Below, piece after piece: positions 33,421 to 42,563 of a stretch of 44,562 bases of DNA. Numbering within the stretch: the stretch's first letter is position 1; each line of letters begins with the position of its first letter. The translations under genes were made by a program, and so were the position numbers. The notes under the pieces are model-generated. The model was not told where the DNA came from and did no database searches. It saw only the letters and a list, made by a program, of their open reading frames with translations. The stretch covers positions 1 through 44,562 of the forward strand of contig NZ_BMXS01000030.1 of assembly GCF_014651875.1 (NCBI RefSeq). The letters are read 5' to 3'. The DNA is from Litchfieldella qijiaojingensis. Its GTDB lineage: Bacteria > Pseudomonadota > Gammaproteobacteria > Pseudomonadales > Halomonadaceae.

Positions 33421-34575
33421 TCAGTGCCCCAGAACGCCATCGAGACGCCGCAGTGCCTCGTCTAACTGTACGGCCGTGGTGCCGAAGTTGAGCCTGGCGA
33501 AGCCGGGCCAGCCGAAAGCAGCGCCATCAGAGAGAGCGACCTTGGCCCGCTCGAGCAATGCTTGCTGAGGAGTATCGCCCAGACCGGCCTGACGCAGGTC
33601 CAGCCAGGCCAAGTATGTCGATTCCGGCGAGGTCATGGCGACGCCGGGCCAACGTGCCACTTGTGCCACCAGCCGCTCACGATGCTCGCTGAGCACCTCG
33701 AGCAGCGCCCGTCGCCAGGGGTCGCCATGAGCATAGGCCGCTTCAGCGGCGACCAGCCCAAGCACATTGGCATCCGGCTGCAGGCCACGACAGCGTGCCG
33801 CGAAGCGTCGCCTCAGGTCCGGGTCTTCGATCACAGCACAGGCGCAGGTCAGGCCGGCGAGATTGAAGGTCTTCGATGGCGCCCATAGAGTGACGACCCG
33901 CTTGGCCAGTGACGGAAACAGCGCTGCCAGTGGCCGATGACGGGCCCCCGCATCAAGCAGCAGGTCACAGTGCAACTCATCGGAGACGATCACCAGGTCA
34001 TGGCGCTCAACCAATGCCGCAAGGCCGGCCAGTTCGTCCTCTTGCCATACACGACCGGTCGGGTTATGGGGATGACACCACAGCAATAGGCGAGTCTCGG
34101 GAGTGATAGCGGCCTCCAGGGCTTCCAGGTCGAGGCGCCAAGGCTCACCTGCACTCAAGGGTTCGCCGAGTGATGCCGTCTGGCTCAGGCGGCCGGTACG
34201 CCTGGCGACCTTCAGGAACGGAGGATAGATCGGCGTCAAGGTCAATACCCCGTCTCCCGGCTCCGTGAAGGCCAGACTCGCCAAATGCAGGGCCGGGACA
34301 ACGCCAGGCAGCCATAGCTGCCACTCCGGCGCGATATCCCAGCCATAGTGTTCTGCACTCCAGGCACACATGGTCTGGCGTAGACTGTCCGGCACCTGAC
34401 CGTAACCGAATACTCCGTGATCGACGCGGGCCCGCAGTGCCTCGATCACCTCGGGTGGCGACAGAAAGTCCATGTCGGCGACCCATAGCGGCAGAATGTC
34501 ATCGGCGTAGCGATGCCATTTCTGAGACGGCCATGAATGGCGTCGATCGATGGGCGTGACAAAATCGAAGCGCAT
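33421..34575 (-). CDS. PLP-dependent aminotransferase/C-S lyase, MalY/PatB type
   Basis: A 384-residue fold-type I PLP enzyme. MRFDFVTPIDRRHSWPSQKWHRY and LPLWVADMDF mark the MalY/PatB (cystathionine beta-lyase-like) group. WCHPHNPTGRVW and SDELHCDLLL bind PLP, and the PLP lysine is in PSKTFNLAGL. Members cleave C-S bonds of cystathionine or cysteine conjugates; the exact substrate here cannot be told. It converges with the CnoX gene. Confidence 0.88.
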   Translation of the reverse strand: MRFDFVTPIDRRHSWPSQKWHRYADDILPLWVADMDFLSPPEVIEALRARVDHGVFGYGQVPDSLRQTMCAWSAEHYGWDIAPEWQLWLPGVVPALHLASLAFTEPGDGVLTLTPIYPPFLKVARRTGRLSQTASLGEPLSAGEPWRLDLEALEAAITPETRLLLWCHPHNPTGRVWQEDELAGLAALVERHDLVIVSDELHCDLLLDAGARHRPLAALFPSLAKRVVTLWAPSKTFNLAGLTCACAVIEDPDLRRRFAARCRGLQPDANVLGLVAAEAAYAHGDPWRRALLEVLSEHRERLVAQVARWPGVAMTSPESTYLAWLDLRQAGLGDTPQQALLERAKVALSDGAAFGWPGFARLNFGTTAVQLDEALRRLDGVLGH

Positions 34576-34618
34576 GGCGCCTCCTGTCTGGCAATGCGAG
34601 TAAGAACCGAGGAATTAT

Positions 34619-35050
34619 GTGAACATGCCTGAAAGCCCTTTCTATGCCAAGGCCATGCGTGGCACCTCTCGTCTGGTCGGCCACTGGTTGATGATCGGCC
34701 AGGCCGATTCCGACCGCCTGGCAATGATCCTGGCCGACACCGCCCGGGTCGCCAAGCTGGGAGAGCCCGAGGATACGCCGGATGGCGCCACTCTTCAGGC
34801 CTGGAGCGGCGACAGTCAGCCGCCGTTGTGGGCGGCGCGTGCCGCTACTTTCCTGCTGATGCAGATGCCGTCACGCCCCGCCCCACGCGATGAGCTCGAG
34901 GCTTGCGCCTGGGCTTATTGCTGGCTGCGCAACCGCCGTTTCGAGAGCTACGACGAGGCCAGGGCAGCGCTACCCGAGCACCTGCTCGACTCGCTCGATG
35001 AAGCCTTGAACGAGGCCTGGGCCGACTCTCAGAGCCAACGTCTGATCTGA
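34619..35050 (+). CDS. Conserved protein of unknown function
   Basis: A 143-residue acidic, mainly helical protein with many Trp and Ala (LQAWSGDSQPPLWAARAATF, ACAWAYCWLRNRRFESYDEA). No signal peptide or membrane segment. The GTG at 34619 has GAGGA five bases ahead; an ATG two codons later is possible. It is first in a plus-strand run leading to a membrane protein 22 bases on, and divergent from patB. No family recognised. Confidence 0.65.
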   Translation: MNMPESPFYAKAMRGTSRLVGHWLMIGQADSDRLAMILADTARVAKLGEPEDTPDGATLQAWSGDSQPPLWAARAATFLLMQMPSRPAPRDELEACAWAYCWLRNRRFESYDEARAALPEHLLDSLDEALNEAWADSQSQRLI

Positions 35051-35072
35051 TCGCCACGCTAAGGACATGATG

Positions 35073-35891
35073 ATGGAAGTTCCCCTGATTTGGCAGGCCG
35101 TCAAGCTCGTGGTGTCGATCGGTGTGGTGCTGGGGCTGTCGGTCGTCGCCGAACGCGCCAGCCCGCGGGTGGCAGGCCTGTTGTCCGGCTACCCCCTGGG
35201 TACCGCCATCGCTCTGTTCTTCATCGGCTTGGAGATTTCTCCGCTCTTCGCCGCCGAAGGGGCGGTGCATACCCTGGCCGGTTTCACTGCCACTCTGGCG
35301 CTGGGCGGCGGCTACCTGCTGTGCGGGCGTCGTGATGGCCTGGGCGGTGTCCTGCTGGGCTCTGTCGGCGGCCTGACTGCCTGGCTCGCTGTCGGCGCCC
35401 TGCTGACCCAAGTCGACTTCACGCGCATCACTGGCACCCTGACTACGCTCGTGGCCATCGCTGCCTTCCTCTGGCTCTATCGCCAGGTGCCGGACACCCA
35501 GGCCACGCCACGTGGAGGTTTTTCCTGGCTGGCCCTGATGCTGCGAGCAGCGCTGGCCGCCGGCATCATCTTCCTGATCACCGGTCTTGCCCATGTGCTA
35601 CCCGCCGCCTCGGCCGGTGTCATGGCCGCCTTCCCGGTGACCATGTATCCCTTTCTGGTGATCCTGCATCTGACACATGGCGCAGCCCCGGTGGCCACGG
35701 CAATCAAACATTATCCGGCCGGCCTCGGGTCATTGCTGTGTTATACCCTCTGGGTCTCCCTGGCCTATCCGGCCTTCGGCCTGGTACTGGGCACCCTGAG
35801 CGGTTTCATCGTAGCTTCGCTATGGCTGTGGGGCTGGATGCGACTGCAAGCTTGGCGCACTCGCGCCCGAGCCGCCATGAGCCAGACTTGA
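35073..35891 (+). CDS. Multi-spanning inner-membrane protein, possibly GlpM-like
   Basis: A 272-residue protein with about eight hydrophobic helices. SERASPRVAGLLSGYPLGTAIAL-like sequence near the start and AASAGVMAAFPVTMYP later suggest two similar halves. The first half resembles GlpM-type small membrane proteins, so this may be a doubled version; this is tentative. AAGGA lies 7 bases ahead of the third ATG (35073). The substrate is unknown. Confidence 0.6.
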   Translation: MEVPLIWQAVKLVVSIGVVLGLSVVAERASPRVAGLLSGYPLGTAIALFFIGLEISPLFAAEGAVHTLAGFTATLALGGGYLLCGRRDGLGGVLLGSVGGLTAWLAVGALLTQVDFTRITGTLTTLVAIAAFLWLYRQVPDTQATPRGGFSWLALMLRAALAAGIIFLITGLAHVLPAASAGVMAAFPVTMYPFLVILHLTHGAAPVATAIKHYPAGLGSLLCYTLWVSLAYPAFGLVLGTLSGFIVASLWLWGWMRLQAWRTRARAAMSQT

Positions 35892-35943
35892 CCCGGCCCC
35901 GGCTTGGAACAATCCTGAGACACCGACCCATGGAGCCCTCTCG

Positions 35944-36354
35944 ATGTTCGTTCGCACTCTGGAACCCGCGTTCTCCGATACCGACGCCCTGGGCCACATC
36001 AACAACACACGTTTGCCGGTCTGGTTCGAGCAGGGCCGCACCGACCTGTTTCGTCTGTTCACGCCGGATCTGGATCCGCGCAACTGGCGCCTGATCCTGG
36101 CCCGCTTCGATGTCGAGTTCCATGCTGAGCTGTTCTATGGCCTACCGGTGGAAATTCGCACCTACCTCACACGCCTGGGCAACAGCTCGTTCACCGTGAC
36201 CCAGCAAGCGTGGCAAGCTGGCCGCCTGGCGGCCCAAGGTGATACGGTCATGGTCCATTTCGATCATGGGAGCAAGCAGGCGATACCGATCACTGGTGGA
36301 CTACGCCAAGCCTTGCAAGAACATATGCTCGAGAGTGGCGAGGCCACGTCATGA
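35944..36354 (+). CDS. Acyl-CoA thioesterase, hotdog fold (YbgC/4HBT type)
   Basis: A 136-residue hotdog protein with FSDTDALGHINNTRLPVWFE: the catalytic Asp (Asp14) and GHxNN loop of 4-hydroxybenzoyl-CoA thioesterases. VEFHAELFYGLPVEIRTYL forms the next strands. It probably hydrolyses acyl-CoA; the chain is unknown. The stop overlaps the next start (ATGA). Confidence 0.85.
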   Translation: MFVRTLEPAFSDTDALGHINNTRLPVWFEQGRTDLFRLFTPDLDPRNWRLILARFDVEFHAELFYGLPVEIRTYLTRLGNSSFTVTQQAWQAGRLAAQGDTVMVHFDHGSKQAIPITGGLRQALQEHMLESGEATS

Positions 36355-36821
36355 CACCTGCCGTACGCATGCTGGAGCGTGCCAGCGTGCCCTTCACGTT
36401 GAAGGAGTACCCGCACGATCCCAAGGCACCGGCCTATGGCGAAGAAGCCGCCGAGGCATTGGAATTGTCACCTTTGGAGGTCTTCAAGACGCTACTGGCT
36501 CGGCTCGACGACGACCGTCTGGTCGTGGCTATCATCCCGGTTGCCGCCAAGCTTGACCTTAAAGCCTTGGCACGTGCCGCCAAGGCCAAGAAGGCCCGCA
36601 TGGCTGAAACCAGCGAGGCAGAGCGCGCAACCGGCTATGTGGTGGGCGGTATCAGCCCCCTGGGCCAGAAGAAACGCCTCGAGACCTTTCTCGACACCAG
36701 TGCCACGAGCCTCGTCATGCTGCATGTCAGTGGCGGCCGACGTGGCCTGGAAATTGCCCTTGCTCCGACCGACCTTCAGCGCCTCACCCAAGCTCGGCTT
36801 GTTGAGCTGGCACGCTTCTGA
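36351..36821 (+). CDS. ybaK: Cys-tRNA(Pro) deacylase YbaK
   Basis: YbaK clears Cys from mischarged tRNA-Pro. At 156 residues it has the family motifs: FKTLLARLDD (conserved Lys), AAKLDLKALARAAKAKKARMA, and TGYVVGGISPLGQKKRLETFLD. Coupled to the thioesterase by ATGA overlap. Confidence 0.93.
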   Translation: MTPAVRMLERASVPFTLKEYPHDPKAPAYGEEAAEALELSPLEVFKTLLARLDDDRLVVAIIPVAAKLDLKALARAAKAKKARMAETSEAERATGYVVGGISPLGQKKRLETFLDTSATSLVMLHVSGGRRGLEIALAPTDLQRLTQARLVELARF

Positions 36822-36875
36822 GCCGATTGATGCCGTTCACGGTCACATGCATACGCCCTGCAACAGGAGAGTGCC

Positions 36876-37202
36876 ATGGCGATCCGTTACAACCTGTGGA
36901 TCGACCCCGACAACATCGCGCAGCACCGCGCCGTGGAAGCCGACCTGGAGCGCTACTTCATGGAGCGTTTTGCCGACTACCCACATATCCGCTTGTTCGG
37001 GGCCGACCCCTACGATTATGATGCTCCGTTCAATCGCCTCTACGATATCTTGATCGCCCGAGCCAACGACTATTGCCAGCGGCAATGGCGTTATGTGCCC
37101 ACCCCGGTGCAACTCAACCAGGCCTTCTTCCGTGCCGTGGGGCGTTCGCCCAAGTTTCTGCGAGACCCGCAAGATGGTGATCCACACCGATCAGATTCCT
37201 GA
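36876..37202 (+). CDS. Conserved small protein of unknown function
   Basis: A 108-residue protein starting MAIRYNLWIDPDN, rich in Tyr, Arg and Asp (HIRLFGADPYDYDAPFNRLYD), without signal or membrane segment. AGGAGAG lies ahead of the ATG. It overlaps the DUF501 gene by 29 bases, suggesting coupled expression. No family recognised. Confidence 0.6.
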   Translation: MAIRYNLWIDPDNIAQHRAVEADLERYFMERFADYPHIRLFGADPYDYDAPFNRLYDILIARANDYCQRQWRYVPTPVQLNQAFFRAVGRSPKFLRDPQDGDPHRSDS

Positions 37203-37695
37203 CTCACGACAACTGGCGATCATCACCGAGCAGCTGGGCCGCGCGCCACGCGGCATCCAGACCGTGAGCGCCACCGATGGCAACGGCACCCCATTGGTGT
37301 TGCGAATGGAGTCCCTCGTTGACGGTAAGCCCTTTCCCACGCTGTTCTGGCTGTGTTCCGAACGTCTCAAGATCGAACTGTCGCGAATCGAAGCCGACGG
37401 CGTGATCAAGCAACTCGAAGCGCGCTTGCGCGAAGATGCGGATTTCCTTGCTGCTTACCACCGTAGCCATCGTGACTACGTCGAACGACGCTGGCGGCAC
37501 ATGTCGAGCACCCAGCAGGCTGAGGTCGAGCGCCTGGGATATGCGACGCTGCTGCGCAAACGAGGAGTGGGCGGCATTAGCAACTGGGATCAGGTGCGCT
37601 GCCTGCATACTCAGTACGCCCACCATCTGTGCGGCGACAATGTCATCGGTCAGTGGTTGGATGCCGAGTACGGTGTCGCCGACTGCCTGCCCTGA
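37174..37695 (+). CDS. DUF501 family protein
   Basis: A 173-residue protein with the DUF501 pattern: IITEQLGRAPRGIQTVSAT near the start, then DGKPFPTLFWLCSERLKIELSRIEADG. The C-terminal part has GVGGISNWDQVRCLHTQYAHHL, with conserved His and Cys, and VIGQWLDAEYG. Function unknown; in other genomes it lies near ppx or eno. Start at 37174, overlapping the previous gene. Confidence 0.8.
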   Translation: MVIHTDQIPDSRQLAIITEQLGRAPRGIQTVSATDGNGTPLVLRMESLVDGKPFPTLFWLCSERLKIELSRIEADGVIKQLEARLREDADFLAAYHRSHRDYVERRWRHMSSTQQAEVERLGYATLLRKRGVGGISNWDQVRCLHTQYAHHLCGDNVIGQWLDAEYGVADCLP

Positions 37696-37751
37696 GCCCC
37701 TCTTGCCGCCAAGGGCCTGTTAGAATCGAAGGCCTCATCAAGGAGGACAGC

Positions 37752-38303
37752 ATGGCGAACATTTGTGTCTATCTGGGATCGCGGGAGGGGAAAGGGCTAA
37801 TGTTTCGCGAAACGGCTGAGGCGTTGGGTCGCGAGATCGCCCAACATGGCCATGGTCTGGTCTATGGCGGCGCTCGCATCGGCCTGATGGGCGCCTTGGC
37901 CAACGCCGTGATGGCCGAAGGTGGTGAAGTGATCGGAGTGATGCCCGACCACTTGGTGGAGCGGGAACAGGCGCACCTAGGACTGACTCGCCTGATCCGT
38001 GTGGCCAATATGCACGAGCGCAAGGCCAGCATGGCGGCACATGCCGATGCCTTCATTGCCCTGCCGGGCGGCATCGGCACCCTGGAAGAGTTGTTCGAGA
38101 TCTGGACGTGGCAATATTTGGGATTGCACGACAAGCCTATCGGGGTTTTGGATGTCGCCGGCTTCTATACGCCACTGCTGAACTTTCTCGATACCACGGT
38201 GGAGAACGGCTTCCTCGACGCCAGCACTCGTCAGAGGCTGTTCGCCGCCGACCGGCCCAAGCCACTGATCGAGGCACTGGAGCAACGACTTTCCACCCCC
38301 TGA
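37752..38303 (+). CDS. LOG-family protein (cytokinin riboside 5'-monophosphate phosphoribohydrolase-like)
   Basis: LOG enzymes hydrolyse nucleoside 5'-monophosphates to base and ribose 5-phosphate. The 183-residue protein has ICVYLGSREG, VYGGARIGLMGALANA, the Arg-Lys of MHERKASM and the hallmark PGGIGTLEELFEIWTW. A strong AAGGAGG precedes the ATG. In bacteria the real substrate is probably AMP or a related nucleotide. Confidence 0.9.
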   Translation: MANICVYLGSREGKGLMFRETAEALGREIAQHGHGLVYGGARIGLMGALANAVMAEGGEVIGVMPDHLVEREQAHLGLTRLIRVANMHERKASMAAHADAFIALPGGIGTLEELFEIWTWQYLGLHDKPIGVLDVAGFYTPLLNFLDTTVENGFLDASTRQRLFAADRPKPLIEALEQRLSTP

Positions 38304-38323
38304 ATGCAATGCAGGAGGTCTTC

Positions 38324-39295
38324 ATGCATGCCATCGCTCTCGACGAAGATCGGCTAATATGGCGTGAACAGCCATCCCCAGGTGCCATTGGTTCCGACGA
38401 AGTCCGTCTACGAGTCGCCTGGGCGGGCATGAATCGTGCCGACATCATGCAACGTGCCGGCCACTATCCGCCGCCTCCCGGAGCCTCCGAGATCCTGGGC
38501 CTGGAAGTCAGTGGCACGATCACGGAAGTCGGCCCCAAGGTCGAGCGGTGGCGCGCCGGCGACCGGGTTTGCGCCCTGCTAGCCGGCGGCGGTTACGCCG
38601 AGGAAGTGGTGGTGCCAAGCCAACAGGTGCTTCCACTTCCCGAGGGCGTCGGTCTTCGCGATGCCGCAGCGCTTCCAGAAGTCTTCGCTACCGCCTGGCT
38701 CAACCTGTTCATGGAGGGAGCACTCAAACCCGGAGAGCGGGTGCTACTGCATGCTGGCGCCAGCGGCGTGGGCACCGCCGCCATCCAGTTGTGCAAGAGC
38801 TTCGGGCATCCCTGTTTCGTTACCGTGGGCAGCGATGACAAACTCGGGGCCTGTTTGAGGCTGGGAGCCGAAGCCGGCTGGAACCGCCATCAAGGCAGCT
38901 TCGTTGAAGCGGTCAGAAAATGGGGGAATGTCGACTTGATCCTCGATCCCGTCGGGGCGAGTTACCTGGCCGATAATCAGCAGGTGCTCAATGCAGACGG
39001 ACGGCTAGTACTGATCGGATTGATGGGCGGACGCAGCGCAGAATTGGACCTAGGCCGATTGCTGATGAAGCGTCAGCGGCTGATCGGCTCAACCCTGCGC
39101 GCACGCCCACCCCAGGCCAAGGGCATGATCCTTGATGCCCTGCACACACATGTTTGGCCGCGCCTGGCCAGTGGCGAGATTCGTCCCATGATCGATCGTA
39201 CCTGGCCCATCGACCAAGCCGATAAAGCCATGGACCACTTAATGAGTGACGTCACCATCGGAAAGGTGCTGCTAGCGGTAAGCGGCGAGGGCTGA
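38324..39295 (+). CDS. NAD(P)H quinone oxidoreductase, zinc-free MDR family
   Basis: A 323-residue medium-chain reductase of the QOR/PIG3 type. The N-terminal domain has MNRADIMQRAGHYPPPPGA and EILGLEVSGTI. The nucleotide site is LLHAGASGVGTAAIQL, and NVDLILDPVGASYL follows. Zinc-binding cysteines are absent, as in quinone reductases. GCAGGAGG lies 5 bases ahead of the ATG, and the gene follows the LOG gene by 20 bases. Confidence 0.88.
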   Translation: MHAIALDEDRLIWREQPSPGAIGSDEVRLRVAWAGMNRADIMQRAGHYPPPPGASEILGLEVSGTITEVGPKVERWRAGDRVCALLAGGGYAEEVVVPSQQVLPLPEGVGLRDAAALPEVFATAWLNLFMEGALKPGERVLLHAGASGVGTAAIQLCKSFGHPCFVTVGSDDKLGACLRLGAEAGWNRHQGSFVEAVRKWGNVDLILDPVGASYLADNQQVLNADGRLVLIGLMGGRSAELDLGRLLMKRQRLIGSTLRARPPQAKGMILDALHTHVWPRLASGEIRPMIDRTWPIDQADKAMDHLMSDVTIGKVLLAVSGEG

Positions 39296-39820
39296 TCATG
39301 CTCCAGGACGAGGCTGTCCCTTCTCGGCCTCGACAAGGATTCGGGTACGCTCAAAGGTTAGCTGCAGTAAACGGGCATCCTCGCCAGCACGATGGCGTTG
39401 GATGCCACGTTCGCGGATCAAGGCTTCCTTGGTCGCCTTCCACACTCGGAGCTGCCGCTCACTCAATAAGCGTCGCAAAGCCTCCAGGCGAAAGCGCGGC
39501 AACATCCCTGCATGATGGAACAGCAGCGACAGCCAAGTGTTGTCATAGCCCCAGCTATCACTGTATGCCACGCCTACCTCGGCCAACTCATCATTAAGCC
39601 AGCGCGCCACCTCGAGCACCGGATGTCCCTCCCGCAAAAGTCGTTCCCGCGAAATGCCATGCAGCAACTCGGCCTTGGGATCCCAATGGGTCCACTCCGG
39701 AAGCGGCTGAATCAGAAAGGCACAACTGCTGCCATCGGCGCGAGCCAGGCCAATCTCGATCGGATAGCTGCCGCGCCCGAACCCGGACGCTTCGATATCT
39801 AGCAGGGTGGGCAGCGTCAC
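39296..39820 (-). CDS. DEDDh 3'-5' exonuclease-like protein
   Basis: A 174-residue protein with LLDIEASGFG (Asp8, Glu10), WGYDNTWLSLLF (Asp93) and IQRHRAGEDARLL (His143, Asp148), the four metal ligands and the His of DEDDh nucleases, in order. No extra domain, so it may act on RNA or short single strands. It converges directly with the quinone reductase gene (stop codons adjacent). Confidence 0.82.
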   Translation of the reverse strand: MTLPTLLDIEASGFGRGSYPIEIGLARADGSSCAFLIQPLPEWTHWDPKAELLHGISRERLLREGHPVLEVARWLNDELAEVGVAYSDSWGYDNTWLSLLFHHAGMLPRFRLEALRRLLSERQLRVWKATKEALIRERGIQRHRAGEDARLLQLTFERTRILVEAEKGQPRPGA

Positions 39821-39895
39821 GTGATCGGCATCCTCTGTCGTGGCGGTGTGGGTCCTTACCCGTTCAGCCTAAGGTGAAAGCGGGTGTAGGTCGAC

Positions 39896-40408
39896 TCAAT
39901 GGTGGACCGGCTGTTCCAGTTCGGCAGCATCGGACAGGGAGAGGTGCTGGTCGGCCAGTTCCTGCCAGTAGGCCGCACACCGCGAGTCCACGGCCAATCC
40001 CAGCTCGCCACGGCGATAAGCCTCGGCAAGGCGCTTGGCCGCCAAGGGATGGCCTGCCTCGCCAGCCCGGGCATACCAGGTAACGGCATGGTCATCGCGT
40101 TGCGGGTACTGCGCGCAACCGTGCTCATAGATACGGCCAGCCTGGTATTGGGCACGTGCGTCCCCGCTATGCGCAGCCTGCAGCACATAGCTAGCCCCCT
40201 TAGCCTTGTCCTGAGGACTAACGGCACGGTGGACCAGCATATGGCCATAGAGCGACAAGGCCGCCGTATGGCCTGCATCGGCACAGCGCTGAAAAAGGCG
40301 CATGGTCAGTCGCTGGGTGCGCGGTGAGCGCGGCAACCAGCGGGCATGAAAGAGCTGCTCCGCCAGACGATATTCAAGGCGAGTGAACAGAGAAGATGCC
40401 TGCGGCAT
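39896..40408 (-). CDS. Sel1-repeat protein
   Basis: A 170-residue helical protein with Sel1/TPR-like repeats: MRLFQRCADAGHTAALSLYG, YVLQAAHSGDARAQYQAGRIYEHG, HAVTWYARAGEAGHPLAAKRLAEAY. Such proteins act as scaffolds; the partner is unknown. There is no signal peptide. The ATG at 40408 was chosen over a TTG three codons upstream. Confidence 0.8.
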   Translation of the reverse strand: MPQASSLFTRLEYRLAEQLFHARWLPRSPRTQRLTMRLFQRCADAGHTAALSLYGHMLVHRAVSPQDKAKGASYVLQAAHSGDARAQYQAGRIYEHGCAQYPQRDDHAVTWYARAGEAGHPLAAKRLAEAYRRGELGLAVDSRCAAYWQELADQHLSLSDAAELEQPVHH

Positions 40409-40639
40409 GGCAAACAACCTCGGGTCCTATGTACTTGAAGACGACACTTGCGGTACTCCCCTGTACCTGGCGCCATCGACTCACTGCGCTATTGGCCAAC
40501 CGGGCTCCGGCCGGGGCAACGGGGTGGCAAGGATACGCCCACCTCACGACCGACTCAACCCCTCACATTTGCCGCGTTGGCATACCCCGGCTACCATGCG
40601 ACTTCATTCCCTTCTCTTTACTTTGACCTGGAGCGACGA

Positions 40640-41671
40640 ATGCAGATCCGACCCCTCGGCGATACTGGCATCGACGTCAGTCGGCTGTGCCTCGGCACCA
40701 TGACCTTCGGGGAGCAGAACAGCGAAGCCGAAGCTCACGAGCAGCTCGATCGCGCCGTTGCCTTCGGCATCAACTTCATCGATACCGCCGAGATGTACCC
40801 CGTGCCACCCAAGGCCGAAACCCAAGGGCGTACCGAGGCCTATATCGGTAGCTGGCTGAAGCGTCGCGCCTCGCGTGACGACGTGATCATCGCCACCAAG
40901 GTCGCAGGGCCCGGGCTGGAGCACATTCGCGGCGGTCCCCGCTTGACACGGGAACACATCCATCAGGCAATCGACGCCAGTCTCACACGCCTGCAGACCG
41001 ACTATATCGATCTCTATCAGCTTCACTGGCCCGATCGCAGCACCAACTTCTTCGGCAAACTCGGCTATCTCCCCGACGAGGAGGAGGAAGCCACACCGCT
41101 GGAGGAAACCCTCGCAGCGCTGAAGGAACTGGTAGATGCCGGCAAGGTACGCGCTATCGGCCTGTCCAATGAAACTCCCTGGGGAGTGATGCGCTGCCTG
41201 CGCCTGGCAGAGACCATGGGCGTTCCTCGCGTGGCCAGCGTGCAAAACCCTTACAACCTGCTCAACCGCAGTTTCGAGGTCGGGCTGGCCGAGATTGCCC
41301 ACCGCGAAGGGATCGGCCTTCTGGCCTATTCACCTCTCGCCTTTGGCGTACTGTCGGGCAAGTATCTGGATGGTGCACGCCCTCCCAAGGGACGCTTGAC
41401 CCTTTATGAACGCTTCCAGCGCTATACCTCCGAGGTCGCCGAAGAGGCAACGCATGCCTACGTGCGTATCGCCCGAGAACATGGCCTCGACCCGACCCAA
41501 ATGGCGTTGGCTTACGTCAACTCGCGCCCATTCCTGACTAGCAACATCATCGGGGCCACGACGATGGAACAACTCGAGTCCAACCTGGCAAGCGAATCGC
41601 TGAAACTTGACCAGGAGGTACTCGATGCCATCGAGGCGGTACACAAGCGCTTGCCCAACCCCTGTCCTTGA
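40640..41671 (+). CDS. tas: NADP(H)-dependent aldo/keto reductase, Tas-like
   Basis: A 343-residue AKR beginning MQIRPLGDTGIDVSRLCLGTM. The catalytic set is visible: FIDTAEMYP (Asp, Tyr), IATKVAG (Lys) and YQLHWPDRSTNFFG (His). TNFFGKLGY and the insertion after it are typical of E. coli Tas. GGAG lies 6 bases ahead. The physiological substrate is unknown. Confidence 0.9.
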   Translation: MQIRPLGDTGIDVSRLCLGTMTFGEQNSEAEAHEQLDRAVAFGINFIDTAEMYPVPPKAETQGRTEAYIGSWLKRRASRDDVIIATKVAGPGLEHIRGGPRLTREHIHQAIDASLTRLQTDYIDLYQLHWPDRSTNFFGKLGYLPDEEEEATPLEETLAALKELVDAGKVRAIGLSNETPWGVMRCLRLAETMGVPRVASVQNPYNLLNRSFEVGLAEIAHREGIGLLAYSPLAFGVLSGKYLDGARPPKGRLTLYERFQRYTSEVAEEATHAYVRIAREHGLDPTQMALAYVNSRPFLTSNIIGATTMEQLESNLASESLKLDQEVLDAIEAVHKRLPNPCP

Positions 41672-41687
41672 AGAGCGCAAGCGGCCC

Positions 41688-41710
41688 GGGGCTATCGCAT
41701 CGATAGCCCC
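41688..41710 (+). terminator. Hairpin after the aldo/keto reductase gene
   Basis: A perfect 10-base stem ggggctatcg / cgatagcccc with a 3-base loop lies 17 bases after the stop. There is no T-run, so it may stabilise the mRNA end or be a weak terminator. Confidence 0.5.
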
Positions 41711-41726
41711 ATCGAATGCAACGTCT

Positions 41727-41735
41727 TGATATACT
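41727..41735 (+). promoter_or_regulatory. Extended -10 promoter for yaaA
   Basis: TGATATACT is an extended -10 (TGnTATACT) 33 bases ahead of the yaaA start. No good -35 box is at the right distance. Confidence 0.4.
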
Positions 41736-41767
41736 GCCCCATAGTTCATGGCTTACAGGAGCGCCAC

Positions 41768-42550
41768 ATGCTGAGCGTGATTTCTCCCGCCAAATCGCTG
41801 GATTTCGAGACGTCGCCCACCACGACGACCTGCACGCAACCTGACTTCCTCGACAAGAGTCGGGAGTTGATCGAGATCCTGCAGGACTATTCGCCACAAC
41901 AGCTCTCCGAACTGATGGGCATCAGCGACAAGTTGGCTGGCCTCAACGCCGCACGCTTCGCCGAGTGGCAGCCGCCTTTCGATCTCGACAACGCCAAGCA
42001 GGCGGCTCAGGCTTTCCAGGGCGACGTCTACGTGGGACTGCAGGCATCGTCCTTCAACGAAGACGACAATGCCTTCGCTCAACGGCACCTGCGCATTCTC
42101 TCTGGCCTATACGGCCTATTACGCCCATTGGACCTGATCCAGCCCTATCGCCTGGAAATGGGCTCCCGTCTCCCCAACTCCGCCGGCAAGAACCTTTACG
42201 CTTTCTGGCGCGATACGCTGACTGTGGCACTGAACGAAGCCATAGCAGCAAGCGGCAGCCCTGTGCTGATCAACCTGGCATCCAACGAGTATTTCAAGGC
42301 CATCAATACCAAACGGCTCGGCGCCAAGGTTATCTCGCCAGTATTCAAGGATGCCAAGAACGGTCAGTACAAGATCATCAGCTTCTATGCCAAGAAGGCG
42401 CGCGGCCTGATGAGTGCCTGGATGATTCGCCAACGTCTCGACGATCCGGAAGGACTCAAGGACTTCGATGTGGCCGGTTATCGCTACAATGCCGCCATGT
42501 CCGAGGGCGATACATTAGTATTCACCCGCGACGAGGAGACCATTTCCTGA
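41768..42550 (+). CDS. yaaA: Peroxide stress protein YaaA
   Basis: YaaA limits free iron and DNA damage under peroxide stress in E. coli (OxyR regulon). The 260-residue protein reads [17 protein letters not shown], with the invariant PAKSLD and [46 protein letters not shown] and [16 protein letters not shown] lies 7 bases ahead of the ATG. Confidence 0.95.
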   Translation: MLSVISPAKSLDFETSPTTTTCTQPDFLDKSRELIEILQDYSPQQLSELMGISDKLAGLNAARFAEWQPPFDLDNAKQAAQAFQGDVYVGLQASSFNEDDNAFAQRHLRILSGLYGLLRPLDLIQPYRLEMGSRLPNSAGKNLYAFWRDTLTVALNEAIAASGSPVLINLASNEYFKAINTKRLGAKVISPVFKDAKNGQYKIISFYAKKARGLMSAWMIRQRLDDPEGLKDFDVAGYRYNAAMSEGDTLVFTRDEETIS

Positions 42551-42563
42551 ACGGCCTCCTCCT

